From Globomyces pollinis-pini (taxonomy: Eukaryota > Chytridiomycota > Chytridiomycetes > Rhizophydiales > Globomycetaceae): a stretch of 56,023 nucleotides of DNA. The notes beneath the pieces were generated by a model. It was not told the DNA's origin. It ran no database searches and worked only from the letters and a program-made list of their open reading frames with translations. The stretch lies in NCBI GenBank assembly GCA_025399215.1, contig MU621192.1, positions 1-56,023 on the forward strand. Reading direction: 5' to 3'. Position numbers and translations under genes: made by a program. This document shows positions 21,617-33,296 of this stretch, in pieces (position 1 is the stretch's first letter; each line of letters starts with the position of its first letter).

Positions 21617-23460
21617 TCAAGTAGAAATTTCCGAACCAATATTGAGATTTACATGGGTATCTCCTTTTACAGCAAGGCATTTTAAATTGGACTCATTGAT
21701 ATGGTCCCCGATCTGTATCAAATGCCTCTCCTTTGTTTCTTCGTGTACAATGGCATTATCTCTTCTAATCATGATATTTCCCATTTGAGTTTTACAATCT
21801 ACTAAACCAATGAAATTTATCTGAGAATTAACCAATCGCTTCTTACTGTATTCACCAATATATCCCCGTCAGTTGTCTCGAGCTTTGTCAATTGGTATGG
21901 CTTTCCGTTGAACCGATGTATGATGGACGCATTGCTACTCTGAACGTCATATAGTCTATATTCGGATATTTCAGATTCGATTTTTCCAGAAATTGTGCGA
22001 ATCAAAACAACTCTATCATTTTGATCCAGTGAGGTAGCTTTAGGTTCCAGTTCAGTAGAATCCGATATAAATTTACCCGATATCTTGATGTTTGACGAAT
22101 TGGACTGGATAGATAGCATTGTAGTCGATACAAAATCAATCAATTGAATGGATCCAGAATCGGTAAGCATCTTCATACAATGTGACTTGATCCCCTAGCT
22201 ATTAATGTACCTTCGATACCTCCAGTAAAATATCACCGTAAACTAGGTTCAAATCCAAGACTGTAAAAGAACAATTCTACATGGTCAATTGACACATAAA
22301 TTACTTTCATATTTACAGTTCCCGAATTCGCCATAACTATGAGACTCTCCAACTTCATGTCCTTGTGGTTAAGGGTATACTACGTAACACTTACAGTTGC
22401 AGAGAAATTGGATGTTCTCATATTAAGCTTGGCAGATTTGCCTTGGCAATCCTGGTTGTTAAATGGTATTTGCTTACCTGAATGTTAATTGGTGTTGGTT
22501 TACTGATAGAGTAACTGATCCTGATCTATTCAAAAGCTTCATTTGGTGAAATTTCATATCCTGTAGGTTTAGATACATGCCATATATTACATTCATTGTA
22601 ACTATGCCCGACTTGGTGCACAGATATGAATTCCTTAATGTTGAGTCCTAGATTCAATACAAATTTCCAATTACTGTAAAGTTAAAGTCCGCCGATGGTG
22701 ATTTAATATAGATCGATTCGAAATAGCTGCTCTACAAGATTATTTAGAGACAAATATATACATCAATATCAATCAAAGTAGGAGAGTCTAGAAGGGCATA
22801 CTCTGAATGAATATCCTACCTACTAAACCAAAACTGTTCCATTACCTTCAAAATTAGACACCCTAGATCCGCTTTTAAAGACATTTTCTTTGCTCTGATA
22901 TTCTGTAATCTGATATCGTGTGTCTTTACTGTAATCTTTAATTCATTCAAATTTAGGTCCTGTAATGACGATAAATGAGTAGTTGACAGCGAATGCAGCA
23001 ATTTACAGCCATGGTTAAATAAGACTACTCCATCTTTGTTAATTTCCAAATATAATCTAAATTCTTTTGGAATATAAATCAATAACTCCAACATCACATC
23101 ACAGTATTGATAATCAGATACGTAAGGGTTTACCATGGATAATGTAGGTGGAGTTGGATCATTGTAATTGATAGTTAATACATTGCCTTCTGCTTCATAC
23201 TGAAGTTTATCAGAGGAATTGTAATCCTCTTGGATAGAATAAACATTCGCAGTGACACTAAATGCTCCTGAATCATATAGTCTCATACAAGTACAACGAT
23301 TTTTAGAATCGAATCTAATTGTATCCACTTCCAGAGGTATTTTCAAATCCCAAGTATCCTTCAATACCATTGGTTTTTTTAAATCAGACTTTCTGAATGA
23401 TTTTAGGAATTCTGTGAATATCTTTCTATCTACATCGAATCGTTTGTTGTGAGTTGACAT
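21617..23460 (-). CDS. Beta-solenoid repeat protein, paralogue R2 (one exon per coil)
   Basis: Start ATG 23460 (MSTHNKRFDVDRKIFTEFLK). First exon ~210 residues with DVMLELLIYIPKEFRLYLEI, the family's shared YIP-x2-F-x-L signature, and GVVLFNHGCKLLHSL. Then coil exons: SSYFESIYIKSPSADFNFT, DSTLRNSYLCTKSGIVTMN, DMKFHQMKLLNRSGSVTLS and NCSFTVLDLNLVYGDILLE, with introns of ~21-40 nt. The longer exon (MLTDSGSIQLIDFVSTTMLS) and C-terminal block INFIGLVDCKTQMGN, ending NIGSEIST-stop, match R1 and R3. No signal peptide or TM. Some coil exons are less regular than in R3 (one is longer, one shorter), so this copy may be drifting. Head-to-head with R3. Confidence 0.78.
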
Positions 23461-23738
23461 TGGTTAAGAATTTGAAACCAAAACAGACCCAAAATGGACT
23501 ATCACCTACGATACTACACCTAAAGACAATACTACAATCTACTAGTAATAGATATTATCGTTAAGTCCCAAATGACTTTTTTGGTATTCAATGGGTCCAA
23601 TTGTGACTGATTTTTCTCTTAAACAATTTGAATTGAATTCAAAGACTCCAGTAAAAAACGGTCACTTTACCAAACCTTTGGATAAATAGGAATCAGGAAT
23701 TCAATTACAATTTAAAGGGAATCAGATACTTACCATTT

Positions 23739-25626
23739 ATGTATCACGATGAACTGGATTCTTTATCATACAATATGTTTAATAACTTGACCAAAACGAT
23801 TCAATTAAAACCACTTGTTCTTCATCATTCTTATGAAATCATTCCTCCACAAAACGTTAACACTCTTCATTTTGCAACACCTAATCCTTGGGTTAATATT
23901 CATTATTCTAACTATTTTTAGATGGTAGTCAAGTTATATCAATCAGAGACTAATACTTTCAAATTATTCATTAACGTCAAAACAACAAAATCTAATTATA
24001 ATTCCAAAAATAGACTAAAATATCCTATTGTGGATGATACAATGCACATTCAATACAATGATAATTCTGTAGATCAAATTTTGTTTGTATCTCCTGATTG
24101 TGCAGAACATATATACGGATCTATTATTGTTGAAGTTTGTGTTTATATACCAATTTCTTTTAAATTGTCATTGGAGATACTATCAAGCAAAACCTTACTA
24201 TTTAATCAAGGTTGCCCACTCTTGTGTTCACTGAAATGGAATACCGAAGCAGATATATGTCTACGTGATTTCGTTATTGGTACTATACAGTTATTAGCTA
24301 CAGGGTCAGATATCAATCTATACAAAGTAGAGGCAGAGAGTATAGAAATCAATTGTCTAAAAGGACATACAAATCTTCATGTAATTTATAGTATCAAGTA
24401 ACCATAAAAGGAAGTATCAACCAAATCAATTGACATTAAAATCGATTCATCTTTATCTATTGAAGTTATTTTTGATGTTTCTAAATCGTTTAGGGTTGTA
24501 GTTTAGAATCATTGTCTGTAAAAGCTTCCACAGCACCGATACTGATAAAGGTATCAAGATCTTTCTGATTATTTAGAACTCTACCATAGAAAGATGTTTT
24601 TTAGATATCAGAATTAGTTCTGTAACATTAGAGGTATTTCAATTTTTATTTTTAAGTTTAACAGAGTGTTGGATATAATACTATATCTATTCTTGCAAAA
24701 AGCGGATCTATTAGATTAAAGGTAACTACGTATTACAATCAAATGTATAGAGTGTAAAAGGGAAATGTATAAAATTGGTGTCCAAATCAATTGTATTCCA
24801 TGGAAAAGTAATGATGAAATTGTCTAACCATCAGGAAATTCAATCAGAACTCTTTCAAGTGTCTTCCAACTCTGCATCATTGTCTATTGATGTATTCTAT
24901 TATAAATTTTAATTGTACTTAGGATTCTACATTCCATTACTTGGATATCAAAGTTTTGAATACTTTACTAAACACAAATGTAATTTTGACAAATCATTAT
25001 TTATATTAGAATCTTTTTTTAGATTTTATGAATATTGTTACGGATTCATTAATATTAAATTTGAATCAATTTGAATCAACCATGAAGATAGCGATCCAAT
25101 CAAACTCTGCTCAAATTAAAATGAAAGGAAAATGTGTTTCTAAATCTCAATATACCAATATATCAAGTAAATCATTGGAAGATTTAAAGGAATTTCAGTC
25201 TCAAGATCCAACATTTGATTTATCTAGAGTTATACAGATCAAATCAGATGACGCCAATATTGATAGCAATATTGAACATTATAATGTATACAACGTTATT
25301 TGCAATAATACCACACTAAAACATCAAATGACTGGAAAACAAGGACAATTGACTGATATCAAATTTACCAATGGAAAAGTACAAGTTCTTTTAGTAACCT
25401 TACTACCAAATTTAATGTATAGAATGAATTTTTTGGAATAGTGGATTGTAAAACTATGCAAGGAGATATTGAAATCGTAAATAATAGAGATATTATTTTT
25501 CAAGATACTCCACAACATCAATTCTTTCAACTTGGACATGGCATTATACAAACTAAATTGAAATGCTTTTCTACTAATGGACAGATTAAAATAACAAATG
25601 GAGATACCAATCCAACACTAATATGA
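23739..25626 (+). CDS. Beta-solenoid repeat protein, paralogue R3 (clearest one-exon-per-coil case)
   Basis: Start ATG 23739 (MYHDELDSLSYNMFNN); a ~30-nt intron joins NPW to MVVKLYQSETNTFKLF. N-domain has IVEVCVYIPISFKLSLEI. Coil exons at 24411-24464, 24494-24550, 24577-24633, 24665-24721, 24751-24807, 24835-24891 and 24923-24979 are 54 or 57 nt, all phase 0. They encode EVSTKSIDIKIDSSLSIE, GCSLESLSVKASTAPILIK, NSTIERCFLDIRISSVTLE, SVGYNTISILAKSGSIRLK, SVKGKCIKLVSKSIVFHGK, EIQSELFQVSSNSASLSID and DSTFHYLDIKVLNTLLNTN. Introns between them are 26-31 nt. Next exon starts 25010 (NLFLDFMNIVTDS). The C-block FGIVDCKTMQGDIEI and DTPQHQFFQLG ends at 25626. Only plus-strand member; best matched to R1 coil by coil. 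Confidence 0.85.
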
Positions 25627-25688
25627 AATATAATAATACAGCACTTTAAATTATTACATCATTAAATTATTTTATAAATTATTATTAG

Positions 25689-27657
25689 TTAACTCATCAG
25701 TACTACGATATCACCTGTTGCACTGAAAGCCCCCAAAGTACTACCACTAGATACATCTCCAATACGAAATATATCCTGATGAGGTGTTGGACCATATGCA
25801 TAGTTTCTAAACACATCACCATGTGATTTTTTGGTTCCAGAAGTAGTTTTAATATCAAGAATGGCTTCCAATTTTGTCTATTGTTACAACAATTACGTTT
25901 ACCACATTAATTAATATATTACCATCGGTTGTTTTGATTCTTGTTTGTTGGTTTGAAGTACATTCATAGCTGTGGTCAATATTTCCACTACAGGTAAGTA
26001 TGTCTAGAACTTTGTATTGGTGAATATTTGTTTTTATAGAACCAGTTGAAGTTTGAAGTTGTATATTTCCAAACGATGAATTCAACTCTGGATTGGTATT
26101 GAATCTGACTTTATCGAGACATTTACCAATAAGAGATATTGGGGAAGAATTGGTTTGTATAAACAGACGGTTTGAAAATGTGAAATTTGATAATTCAACA
26201 TTGCCAAAATCTGATAAAATATTCATCCAATCTGAATGTACATCCTAGAGTTAACCAATGTATCATACATTGAGGGTAATATCCCCGTGAGGCAATGCGC
26301 ATTGTAAAATACCAAATTGGGAATTCTAAACGGTCAAAGTTGAAATATAAGTACATTAAATCCTATGGAACCAGAATGTTTGGAAATTTCTATACATTTT
26401 GATTCAACTTGCTAAATTATTAATATAATCTGATGACAAATACGTTTCCAATAATCCGTCCTGACTTTAACAATAATTTCATATTATTCCCGTTAACATT
26501 CTAACTTATAAATCTAAAAATTGTACCATTAAATCCAAGTTGGATGTTCTACCAGAAATCTTGAAATTTTCATAGTTGGTATTCTAGGATAAACAAAAGA
26601 ATCCTTACCGTTATACTAATCGGTCCAGTTTGTGACGAAATAACAGCTTGTTTTAAATCACAACCCTGATATCAATATATACTTCAAGTTCAATTACATC
26701 TAATTTAACTTCGGCAGCTTTAGAAAGTAAAAACAAATTGTCCACTTTGGAATTCTAATGATAAACAAAATGAAATTAATACCTCCAATTTAAAATCATA
26801 CACTACATCTACATTTACTTCACCAAAAACAGAATCCTAATTTTAAGAGGTTTTAAACACCTTACTGCAATTGAAAGTTTTTCCAATTTTGTTGAGTGAT
26901 TTTTCGCATTCATACATCTCAGTTTCGTAGCTTTGGTTTTTTTGATACCAATCATCCCAGTTTGAGAAGACACGTTAATTTCATTGGCTCGAAGTTCAAA
27001 GACACATGGTGCAACTTTACTGTGCCAATTTACAACATCAAGTTTGCAATCATCGTGATTAAAAATCATTGTGTATGGTGATATAACATTCAAATTGAGT
27101 TTGAAATCTTTTGGTATAAAGAGGGAAACATCCGCTAATACTGTACAGTATTGATAATCCTTATCGTAGGGATTCAAAATAATCATTGTACTGGGAGTTT
27201 TATCTGCAACTTCAATATGCATTAAATTATCAAAGAATCGAATCCGTAGCTTCCCCAGAGGATCATAATTTGAAATAGTGGATTTAATGTCCACTTTGAC
27301 TCTCAATTCGTTATCATCAGTGGAGAACAAACGAATAACACTCTAAGATGGTCAGTTTAACAACGATATTACATGAGGATTTGAGGATTCCCAATGAATG
27401 GTGTCTGTATTTGGTAGAGTCTTTTTATTGTAGGACTTGAAGACTTGAAGTTGATGGTCAATAGTTGCTAATTTGAATGCATCCAAAAGACTGTCTTTTT
27501 CAGTGTTGAATGTATCAGTAGTAGTATTTACTACAGTTTCTGAAGATAATTTGGTATCGTTATCTGCCAATTCGGTAGGTTCATAATTTTTCGGGACATT
27601 TACCGGATCAGACTTTAAGTTAGACCCCAAAGTTTGGTCAGAATAATCTTCCAGCAT
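25689..27657 (-). CDS. Beta-solenoid repeat protein, paralogue R4 (one exon per coil)
   Basis: Start ATG 27657 (MLEDYSDQTLGSNLKSD). An acidic/Ser-Thr leader of ~60 residues is longer than in the others, followed by the N-domain (LADVSLFIPKDFKLNLNVI, TMIFNHDDCKL). Coil exons: DSVFGEVNVDVVYDFKLE, NSKVDNLFLLSKAAEVKLD, GCDLKQAVISSQTGPISIT, NTNYENFKISGRTSNLDLM, NVNGNNMKLLLKSGRIIGN, QVESKCIEISKHSGSIGFN and NSQFGILQCALPHGDITLN, then DVHSDWMNILSDFGNVELS leading the long exon (CLDKVRFNTNPEL). C-block ILDIKTTSG and GPTPHQDIFRIGD, stop at 25689. Introns 25-35 nt, phase 0. Tail-to-tail with R3, only ~60 bp apart. Confidence 0.8.
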
Positions 27658-27974
27658 TTAATTTGGAAAGTCAAGAATGGCTTTCTTTGTTTCACTTTTC
27701 CAAGAATCCAAAACCTGGAAGTTACACATGCAACTCACTGAAAAGGTAAAAGTCCAGCGTGAATGAATTGGATTCCATTCCTTTTACACGTTCGTGATTG
27801 TTACACGTTAGTGCATTGGATTTGATTTCTTGTTGCACATTAGTAAAAACCTTTGTTCCCTTAGTACACGTAACCCAATCAGTCAATTTTATAATTTTAT
27901 TTAAAAGAGTAGAAAAGAATGAGATGAGGAAATCAAGATATGCAATAAACAAAAACAAATACACCAACCATCGA
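27658..27974. other. Spacer between R4 and MAF1
   Basis: Upstream of R4 and downstream of MAF1. Open frames here are read-throughs from neighbours. No RNA gene or repeat was seen. Confidence 0.4.
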
Positions 27975-28924
27975 TTAGATTTCCATTGCTTGCATGGTGT
28001 ATTGTTCATACGATAAACTCGTATGATCAGCATGATTTTGATTTCGATCTTCATCATAATCATAATCATATATAATCTGTACATTTTCTTCAGGTTGAAT
28101 GGGTGCCAATAAACTAAAAGAATCAATTGTTTTGACTATTATTACCTGACTGCTCTGCCACTAAAAAACAATATTCGTTTATCTTGTTTGTTGTAAAAGA
28201 AATAATAGAAACTCCATAGGTTTCCTTCTTCTGCATCTGGTTCAATATCTCGGTCAGGAGTGAATTGATAAATATCACAATTCTAAAAAAAAGTTAGTCA
28301 TTCCTCTAATGAAGTAGAAAATGAACATTAAAGTAACAATCCCAAATTGTATAAACACAATCCAGAAACGTCAAAGATGAAACAAGTTTGTGAAGGAAAA
28401 AAAAAAGGTTAATTTTGAAGTAGGATTTACATTTGTGGAAATAACTTGATCGACAGTATTCCAAATTGTTTGTCCTATCTGACCTTGAGAATTTTCGAAT
28501 TGAACGAGAAAAAGGTTATTGACATGATTAATTGCCATTCCTATTGCTGGAATTTTTGTGAATAATTCTGGTTTAATATCACTAAAATCGTAATCAGGAT
28601 ACTAATATTGAGAGAAATGAGATTACGACAGCGTTTAAAGTTCCAAGTAAATAGAATAAAGTTTTTCTTGAGGTCATTTGTGATAATGGACCAAAAGGAG
28701 ATCTAGGCGATAATACATCCAATAGAATATCATCATCATTCTCATACTTTGAATTCATATGTCTTTTTAACTCTTTATCTTCTCTTGTTCGTTTACCTTT
28801 TGAGTTAGTTTAAAAGGATACAAGAATAAGCTTCCATTCTACAAAATATTCGAGTATCACCATTATCAATACATCCCAACTGTGAGTTAATTTGTTCAAT
28901 GTCTTCGTTGGGTAGGTACTTCAT
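27975..28924 (-). CDS. MAF1: RNA polymerase III repressor MAF1
   Basis: Conserved negative regulator of Pol III, controlled by TOR/nutrient signalling in other fungi. The spliced product starts [18 protein letters not shown] (ATG 28924) and reads [12 protein letters not shown], where a 25-nt intron splits the Cys codon. The A-box/B-box core follows: [13 protein letters not shown], then [14 protein letters not shown] after a ~28-nt intron, LWS in [35 protein letters not shown], and the acidic end [11 protein letters not shown]. It stops after [10 protein letters not shown] at 27975. All three conserved MAF1 boxes are present. The long open frame at 27722-28126 is only partly coding. Confidence 0.92.
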
Positions 28925-29050
28925 GGTGACCTGACAAAGGAACTTCACTTGTTTTATGGCTTTGTCAGCCACAAGCCTCTTTTCAAAAAACCAATCAGAA
29001 AATTGAATCTGATTCACGTTGCACAAATGTTTGTATTTTATTAAAAACAT

Positions 29051-29664
29051 TTATTTACGGGACATACCGACTACACGGCCAGCTTCAGCTGCTACTTGAG
29101 CTGGGTCAACTTGAGTAACTCCTGGGAGGTTTTCAAAGTTAAGTGCCTTCAATAATTCAGCAGTATCCTTATCGATTTCACATCCACCAGCCAAAGCAGA
29201 AACTTCTGGAACGTAGTTATCTTTACGTTCACGTTCTTCTTCTTGAAGCTTGAAGGAGATACCACGGACAGGTCCACGTTGAATACGTTTCATCAAGTGA
29301 GTGGTGAATCCAGCAATCTTGTTACGGAGACGCTTGGAAGCAATGATGGCAACTTCATCACAGATCTTCTTGTTGGTTTGGAAATCAAGAGTTAATCTTG
29401 GATAGTATTTTTCAATGATAACTCTGGAAGCTCTCTTGACAGTTTTAGTTCGTACACGACCCTATAAAAAATTAGAACTGTTGGATATGGTTGTGAGGGT
29501 TGTGTTTCCATGAATATATTTGCATAAATTGATAGAAGATGAAAACAAACATGAATCCATCCATCCATCATTAAGTATTATGACAAATAGACCATGGATA
29601 ACGTCCACTCGTTGAAGTATATGAATGAATCTTCATATCTTATCTCCATATCGCTACATACCAT
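29051..29664 (-). CDS. RPS17: 40S ribosomal protein eS17
   Basis: Cytosolic small-subunit protein. The first exon holds only the ATG (29662-29664). A 199-bp intron (29463-29661, the longest clearly placed one here) precedes [20 protein letters not shown], then [60 protein letters not shown] and a C-terminal tail ending [14 protein letters not shown]. Near-complete identity to the eukaryotic family. The ATG-plus-long-intron arrangement is common for ribosomal protein genes and contrasts with the tiny introns elsewhere in the window. The intron contains a short ATCC repeat near 29554. Confidence 0.96.
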
Positions 29665-30006
29665 TTTTTCGGAAAAGTGAAAATATTATGAAACCATTTT
29701 GAAATTTAAGACTTACCTTGTGGCTTGGATGAATTCAATGTAAGAGATAGAACAAGTTTAAAGGATACTAGGATATGATGAGTTCATCGTGTTAATACTT
29801 ACTATTGGAATATGGTCGGATTTCATTTACAGAGGATGGAGTTTGAAATTCAAAAACAAGCACTTGGTATGCATTCAAAATCATACCACTAGAATATTAA
29901 TATACTAATCAATAACATCATTCAGCTGTCTCTCTTTCATACTCTAAATCATTCGTATGGCTTACACCCTTCATCACCAATCAAATAATTTTTTTTCACC
30001 TACAAC
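29665..30006. promoter_or_regulatory. Divergent promoter region, eS17 / lysyl-tRNA synthetase
   Basis: A 342-bp non-coding spacer between two divergently transcribed translation genes, so it should hold both promoters. It ends with a pyrimidine-rich stretch (ctgtctctctttcatactc) shortly before the synthetase start. No specific factor site was identified. Confidence 0.4.
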
Positions 30007-31880
30007 ATGAGTGAACCAAATCTTGTCAATGATCCCGTTACTGGAGAACAAGTTTCTAAATCGTAATCAGCTTCAATCTAACCTTCTTAGTGAATTGAAA
30101 AGAAGAATTAAATTGAGACAAAAAGAAGCTGACAAGGCTGAAAAGTTGGCTAACGCTCCTCCACAAACCGTCAAGGATTCAAAGAAGGAAGAAGTTGAGG
30201 ACCCTTCACAATATTTTGAAAACAGATCTAAAGCTATTTTGAAATTAAGAGAATCAAAGTCTCCAAACCCATATCCACATAAATTTCATGTGTCTATCTC
30301 TTTGCCAAACTATATTAAAACATACTCTACTTTGGCTGATGGAGAACACTCAACTGATGAAGTCACTGTTGCTGGACGATTACATAACATCCGATCCCAA
30401 TCCAAAGGATTGATCTTTTACGATTTACATTCTGAAGGTGTTAAAATTCAAATCATGGCATCTTCTCAAGATTCTGAACGTGATTTCCAAGAAGTGCATG
30501 GATTACTTCAAAGAGGTGATATTGTTGGTGTTCGTGGTTGTCCTGGAAAATCCAAACGTGGAGAATTGTCTATCTTCCCTAAAGATGTTATTTTATTGAC
30601 TCCTTGTTTACGCACTTTGCCAAAAGCCAATTATGGGTTCAAGGATCAAGAATTGCGATATCGTATGCGTTATTTGGATTTAATTATGAACAACAATGTG
30701 CGTGATAAATTCATCGTTCGTGCTAAAATTGTCAATTATTTGAGACGATTTTTGGATAATTTGGGTTTCTTGGAAGTCGAAACCCCAATGATGAATATGA
30801 TTGCTGGTATGTTTGTTTATATATCAAACCTTGTCTATTTTGTTTGCCAATCTCTCTTGATAACATCATTTTATTAACATCATATAGGTGGTGCTACTGC
30901 CAAACCTTTTATTACTCACCATAATGATCTCAAACTTGATTTATTTATGAGAGTTGCCCCTGAATTGTACTTGAAGATGTTGGTAGTTGGAGGTTTAGAC
31001 CGAGTTTATGAAATTGGTCGACAATTCCGAAATGAACAAATTGATCAAACCCATAACCCTGAATTCACTACTTGTGAATTTTATATGGCTTATGCAGATG
31101 TGTACGATTTAATGGATTTGACTGAAACTTTCTTGTCTGGTTGTGTTAAATCCATCACTGGAGGATATAAAATCAAATATCATCCTCAAGGTCCAGAAGG
31201 CCCAGAATTAGAATTGGATTTCACACCTCCTTTCCGAAGAATTTCAATGATTGATGAACTTGAAAGAGTTTTGAAATGCAAATTCCCTCCAAGTGATACT
31301 CTTGGTACACCAGAAGCAAACACTTTCTTGTCAAATCTGTGCAAGAAACACAAGGTATTTTGAGTTATTGGTTGATATTAGGTTGATTGTTCTGCTCCAC
31401 GTACAAGCGCGCGATTACTTGATAAGCTTGTGGGTGAATATATTGAAAACCAATGTATCAACCCGTCTTTCATCACGGATCATCCTCAAATGATGTCTCC
31501 GCTTGCCAAAGCTCATCGATCCAAGCCAGGTCTTTGTGAGCGATTTGAATGTTTTGTTGGTACCAAAGAGATTTGTAATTCATACACCGAATTAAATGAT
31601 CCATTTGATCAACGTGAACGATTTGAACAACAAGCAGGGGATAAAGCCATGGGTGATGATGAAGCTCAATTGATAGATGAAACTTTCTGTAATTCTTTGG
31701 AATATGGATTACCACCAACTGCTGGATGGGGTCTTGGTATTGATCGATTATCTATGTACTTGACTGATTCCAACAATATTAAAGAAATTCTTTTATTCGT
31801 AAGTCATGTTTCATTCTAATACATAGCCTGCCATGAAGCCAGAAACGAATGAGGAAAAGTCAGTGAGAAATGCTATTTAA
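30007..31880 (+). CDS. KRS1: Lysyl-tRNA synthetase, cytosolic class II
   Basis: Charges tRNA-Lys. Start [19 protein letters not shown], with a 28-nt intron inside the [10 protein letters not shown] junction. N-terminal basic helix ([16 protein letters not shown]), then the OB-fold anticodon-binding domain beginning [16 protein letters not shown] and including [17 protein letters not shown]. Class II core: motif 1 [12 protein letters not shown] (split by an intron), motif 2 RQFRNEQID with [16 protein letters not shown], motif 3 [20 protein letters not shown]. Final exon: LLF then [13 protein letters not shown], stop at 31878-31880. Full length for the family. Introns of 27-28 nt plus one ~86 nt. 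Confidence 0.95.
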
Positions 31881-32705
31881 ACTATATTTGAAAAGGATGT
31901 TGTGATAGTAAAACAAAAATCGATCTGACCAATCTTTTACTTATTTTGAGGGTAGTCTAATGACCATTATTAATAATTCTCCTTGAATCATGTTTAGTAT
32001 CACATTATACATCACATTACACGATCACATTACATTTGTTTGAAGGAATGGATGATGACGTTTCAATATGACACTAAATGGTTGATATTTCATAAGAGAT
32101 ATAAAGTAGAGTCTGAAGCAGTTGATGACTCTTTAAGTGATTGTCCCATGTAGTGTTGTAATTATGAACAAATTGTCCAAGATATACTTTTTTCATCACA
32201 AGCAACTGCTTGGCGAACGGAATCGGCAATGTGTTGAATCGGCCAAATCAACTGACTAATAATGATTGAGGAACAGCCATTTGCAGATTAGTTAAATGAA
32301 ATAAAGTCAGGTGATCTAGTGAAACCAGAAAAAATACACTGGGGCTAGTTTCATAGTTCATTGGTTCACCAACCCAAAGTTGAGAGACTGGATTGACTCT
32401 ATTAACAATTCAAAGATACGAATATGTTTAATGGTTAGATAGTCCATAATGAGATCGTGACAAGAAGAGGCTGCAATGGAACGAGTGAATAACATGACAA
32501 TAAGGAGCCACATTGTCATCATACTCCAAAAAATGTAAAAAAAAAGACAGATGAGAGCTGGATGAAGGGAGTAGATGAGAGACAACACGATAGTTGGATT
32601 CATGATATTTGAGCAGAGACAAAAAGGAGCGGCATAACAATCAAAGAAGGTTGCGTGTGATATGAAATTGTTTCAGACATGTGGGTTACAATCATATGAT
32701 AAGTC
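31881..32705. other. Long spacer, possible small membrane ORF on minus strand
   Basis: No secure gene. On the minus strand, 32358-32603 encodes 81 residues starting MNPTIVLSLIYSLHPALI, with a strong hydrophobic run (LICLFFYIFWSMMTMWLLIV) and one further weak segment. I recognise no family, and an overlapping frame (32428-32640) is equally open, so it may be chance. The right end should hold the promoter of the gene at 32706. Confidence 0.3.
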
Positions 32706-33296
32706 ATGAGTTTCTGTTGTATAAAACAAACGATTTTTGATTGCAAACATTCAATGTCAGACTCTGGTTATTCTTCCTCTACCTCCTCAAATCAATCACA
32801 ATCTTCTTTCAAAAGCATTAAACCAATGAAAACTGTAGTGGGTTTTGCTGCTGCTTTTGATGATAATACAAACGATACCAAATCAAGATATCCTGTCTTT
32901 CCTAGACACGCTTTCAATGATTCTAGGCAAAATATTACACTATCAAAACATACCCTACAGTCTTCTGATATTGTTTTTCAACTACCAACTGCAGAGCAGA
33001 AACGATTGATTCAAAATAATATAAATGCTGAAAATCAACGGAAAGAGACTGCAACTTCACTTCCTCAAACTCTTCTTCCTGTTGCTCCTTTTCAACTTAT
33101 CAACCCTCCAATCAAAGAATCAGTTACAACAAACAAGTCAAGTCCGTTGTCAAATGCTAGTACTTGCAATACCACTCGATCCTTGTCTCCTAATTGGACT
33201 CACCTTACCAGAGAGATCAAACAGGGAGATGCGATTGCTGAACAGTTTCTCTCCTTATTTGGACATTCTGCTCGTTTCTCTGATCACACCTTTTGA
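32706..33296 (+). CDS. Disordered short-motif protein, paralogue 1 of 3 (unknown)
   Basis: Intronless, 196 residues from the first ATG; an internal ATG at 32754 (MSDSGYSSSTSSNQS) aligns better with the paralogues and may be the true start. Ser/Thr/Gln-rich and probably disordered. Four shared islands occur in fixed order: IKPMKTVVGFAAAF; VFPRHAF; FQLPTAEQKRLIQNNINAEN (a likely amphipathic helix); and C-terminal GDAIAEQFLSLFGH. The polar N-terminus has SGYSSS-type phosphosite-like text. No domain, signal peptide or TM. Two relatives follow at 34068 and 35424. I recognise no known family. Confidence 0.75.
   Translation: MSFCCIKQTIFDCKHSMSDSGYSSSTSSNQSQSSFKSIKPMKTVVGFAAAFDDNTNDTKSRYPVFPRHAFNDSRQNITLSKHTLQSSDIVFQLPTAEQKRLIQNNINAENQRKETATSLPQTLLPVAPFQLINPPIKESVTTNKSSPLSNASTCNTTRSLSPNWTHLTREIKQGDAIAEQFLSLFGHSARFSDHTF

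Noticed and set aside
24411..25009. Simple tandem repeat or assembly artefact explaining the 86-bp periodicity in R3
   Set aside because: The units are strongly diverged in DNA and are matched one-to-one with units in R1 and R4, so they are old, selected exons and not a recent satellite.
18284..27657. The solenoid cluster as viral or transposon-derived
   Set aside because: No polymerase, integrase, transposase or terminal repeats nearby; the genes are heavily intronated and share ordinary local composition.
27722..28126. 134-residue minus-strand open frame as an independent membrane protein
   Set aside because: Its upstream half overlaps the last MAF1 exon in another frame; the rest is hydrophobic AT-rich read-through past the MAF1 stop.
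32428..32640. Second minus-strand frame of 70 residues overlapping 32358-32603
   Set aside because: Two overlapping open frames in an AT-rich spacer, neither with recognisable family features; at most one could be real.
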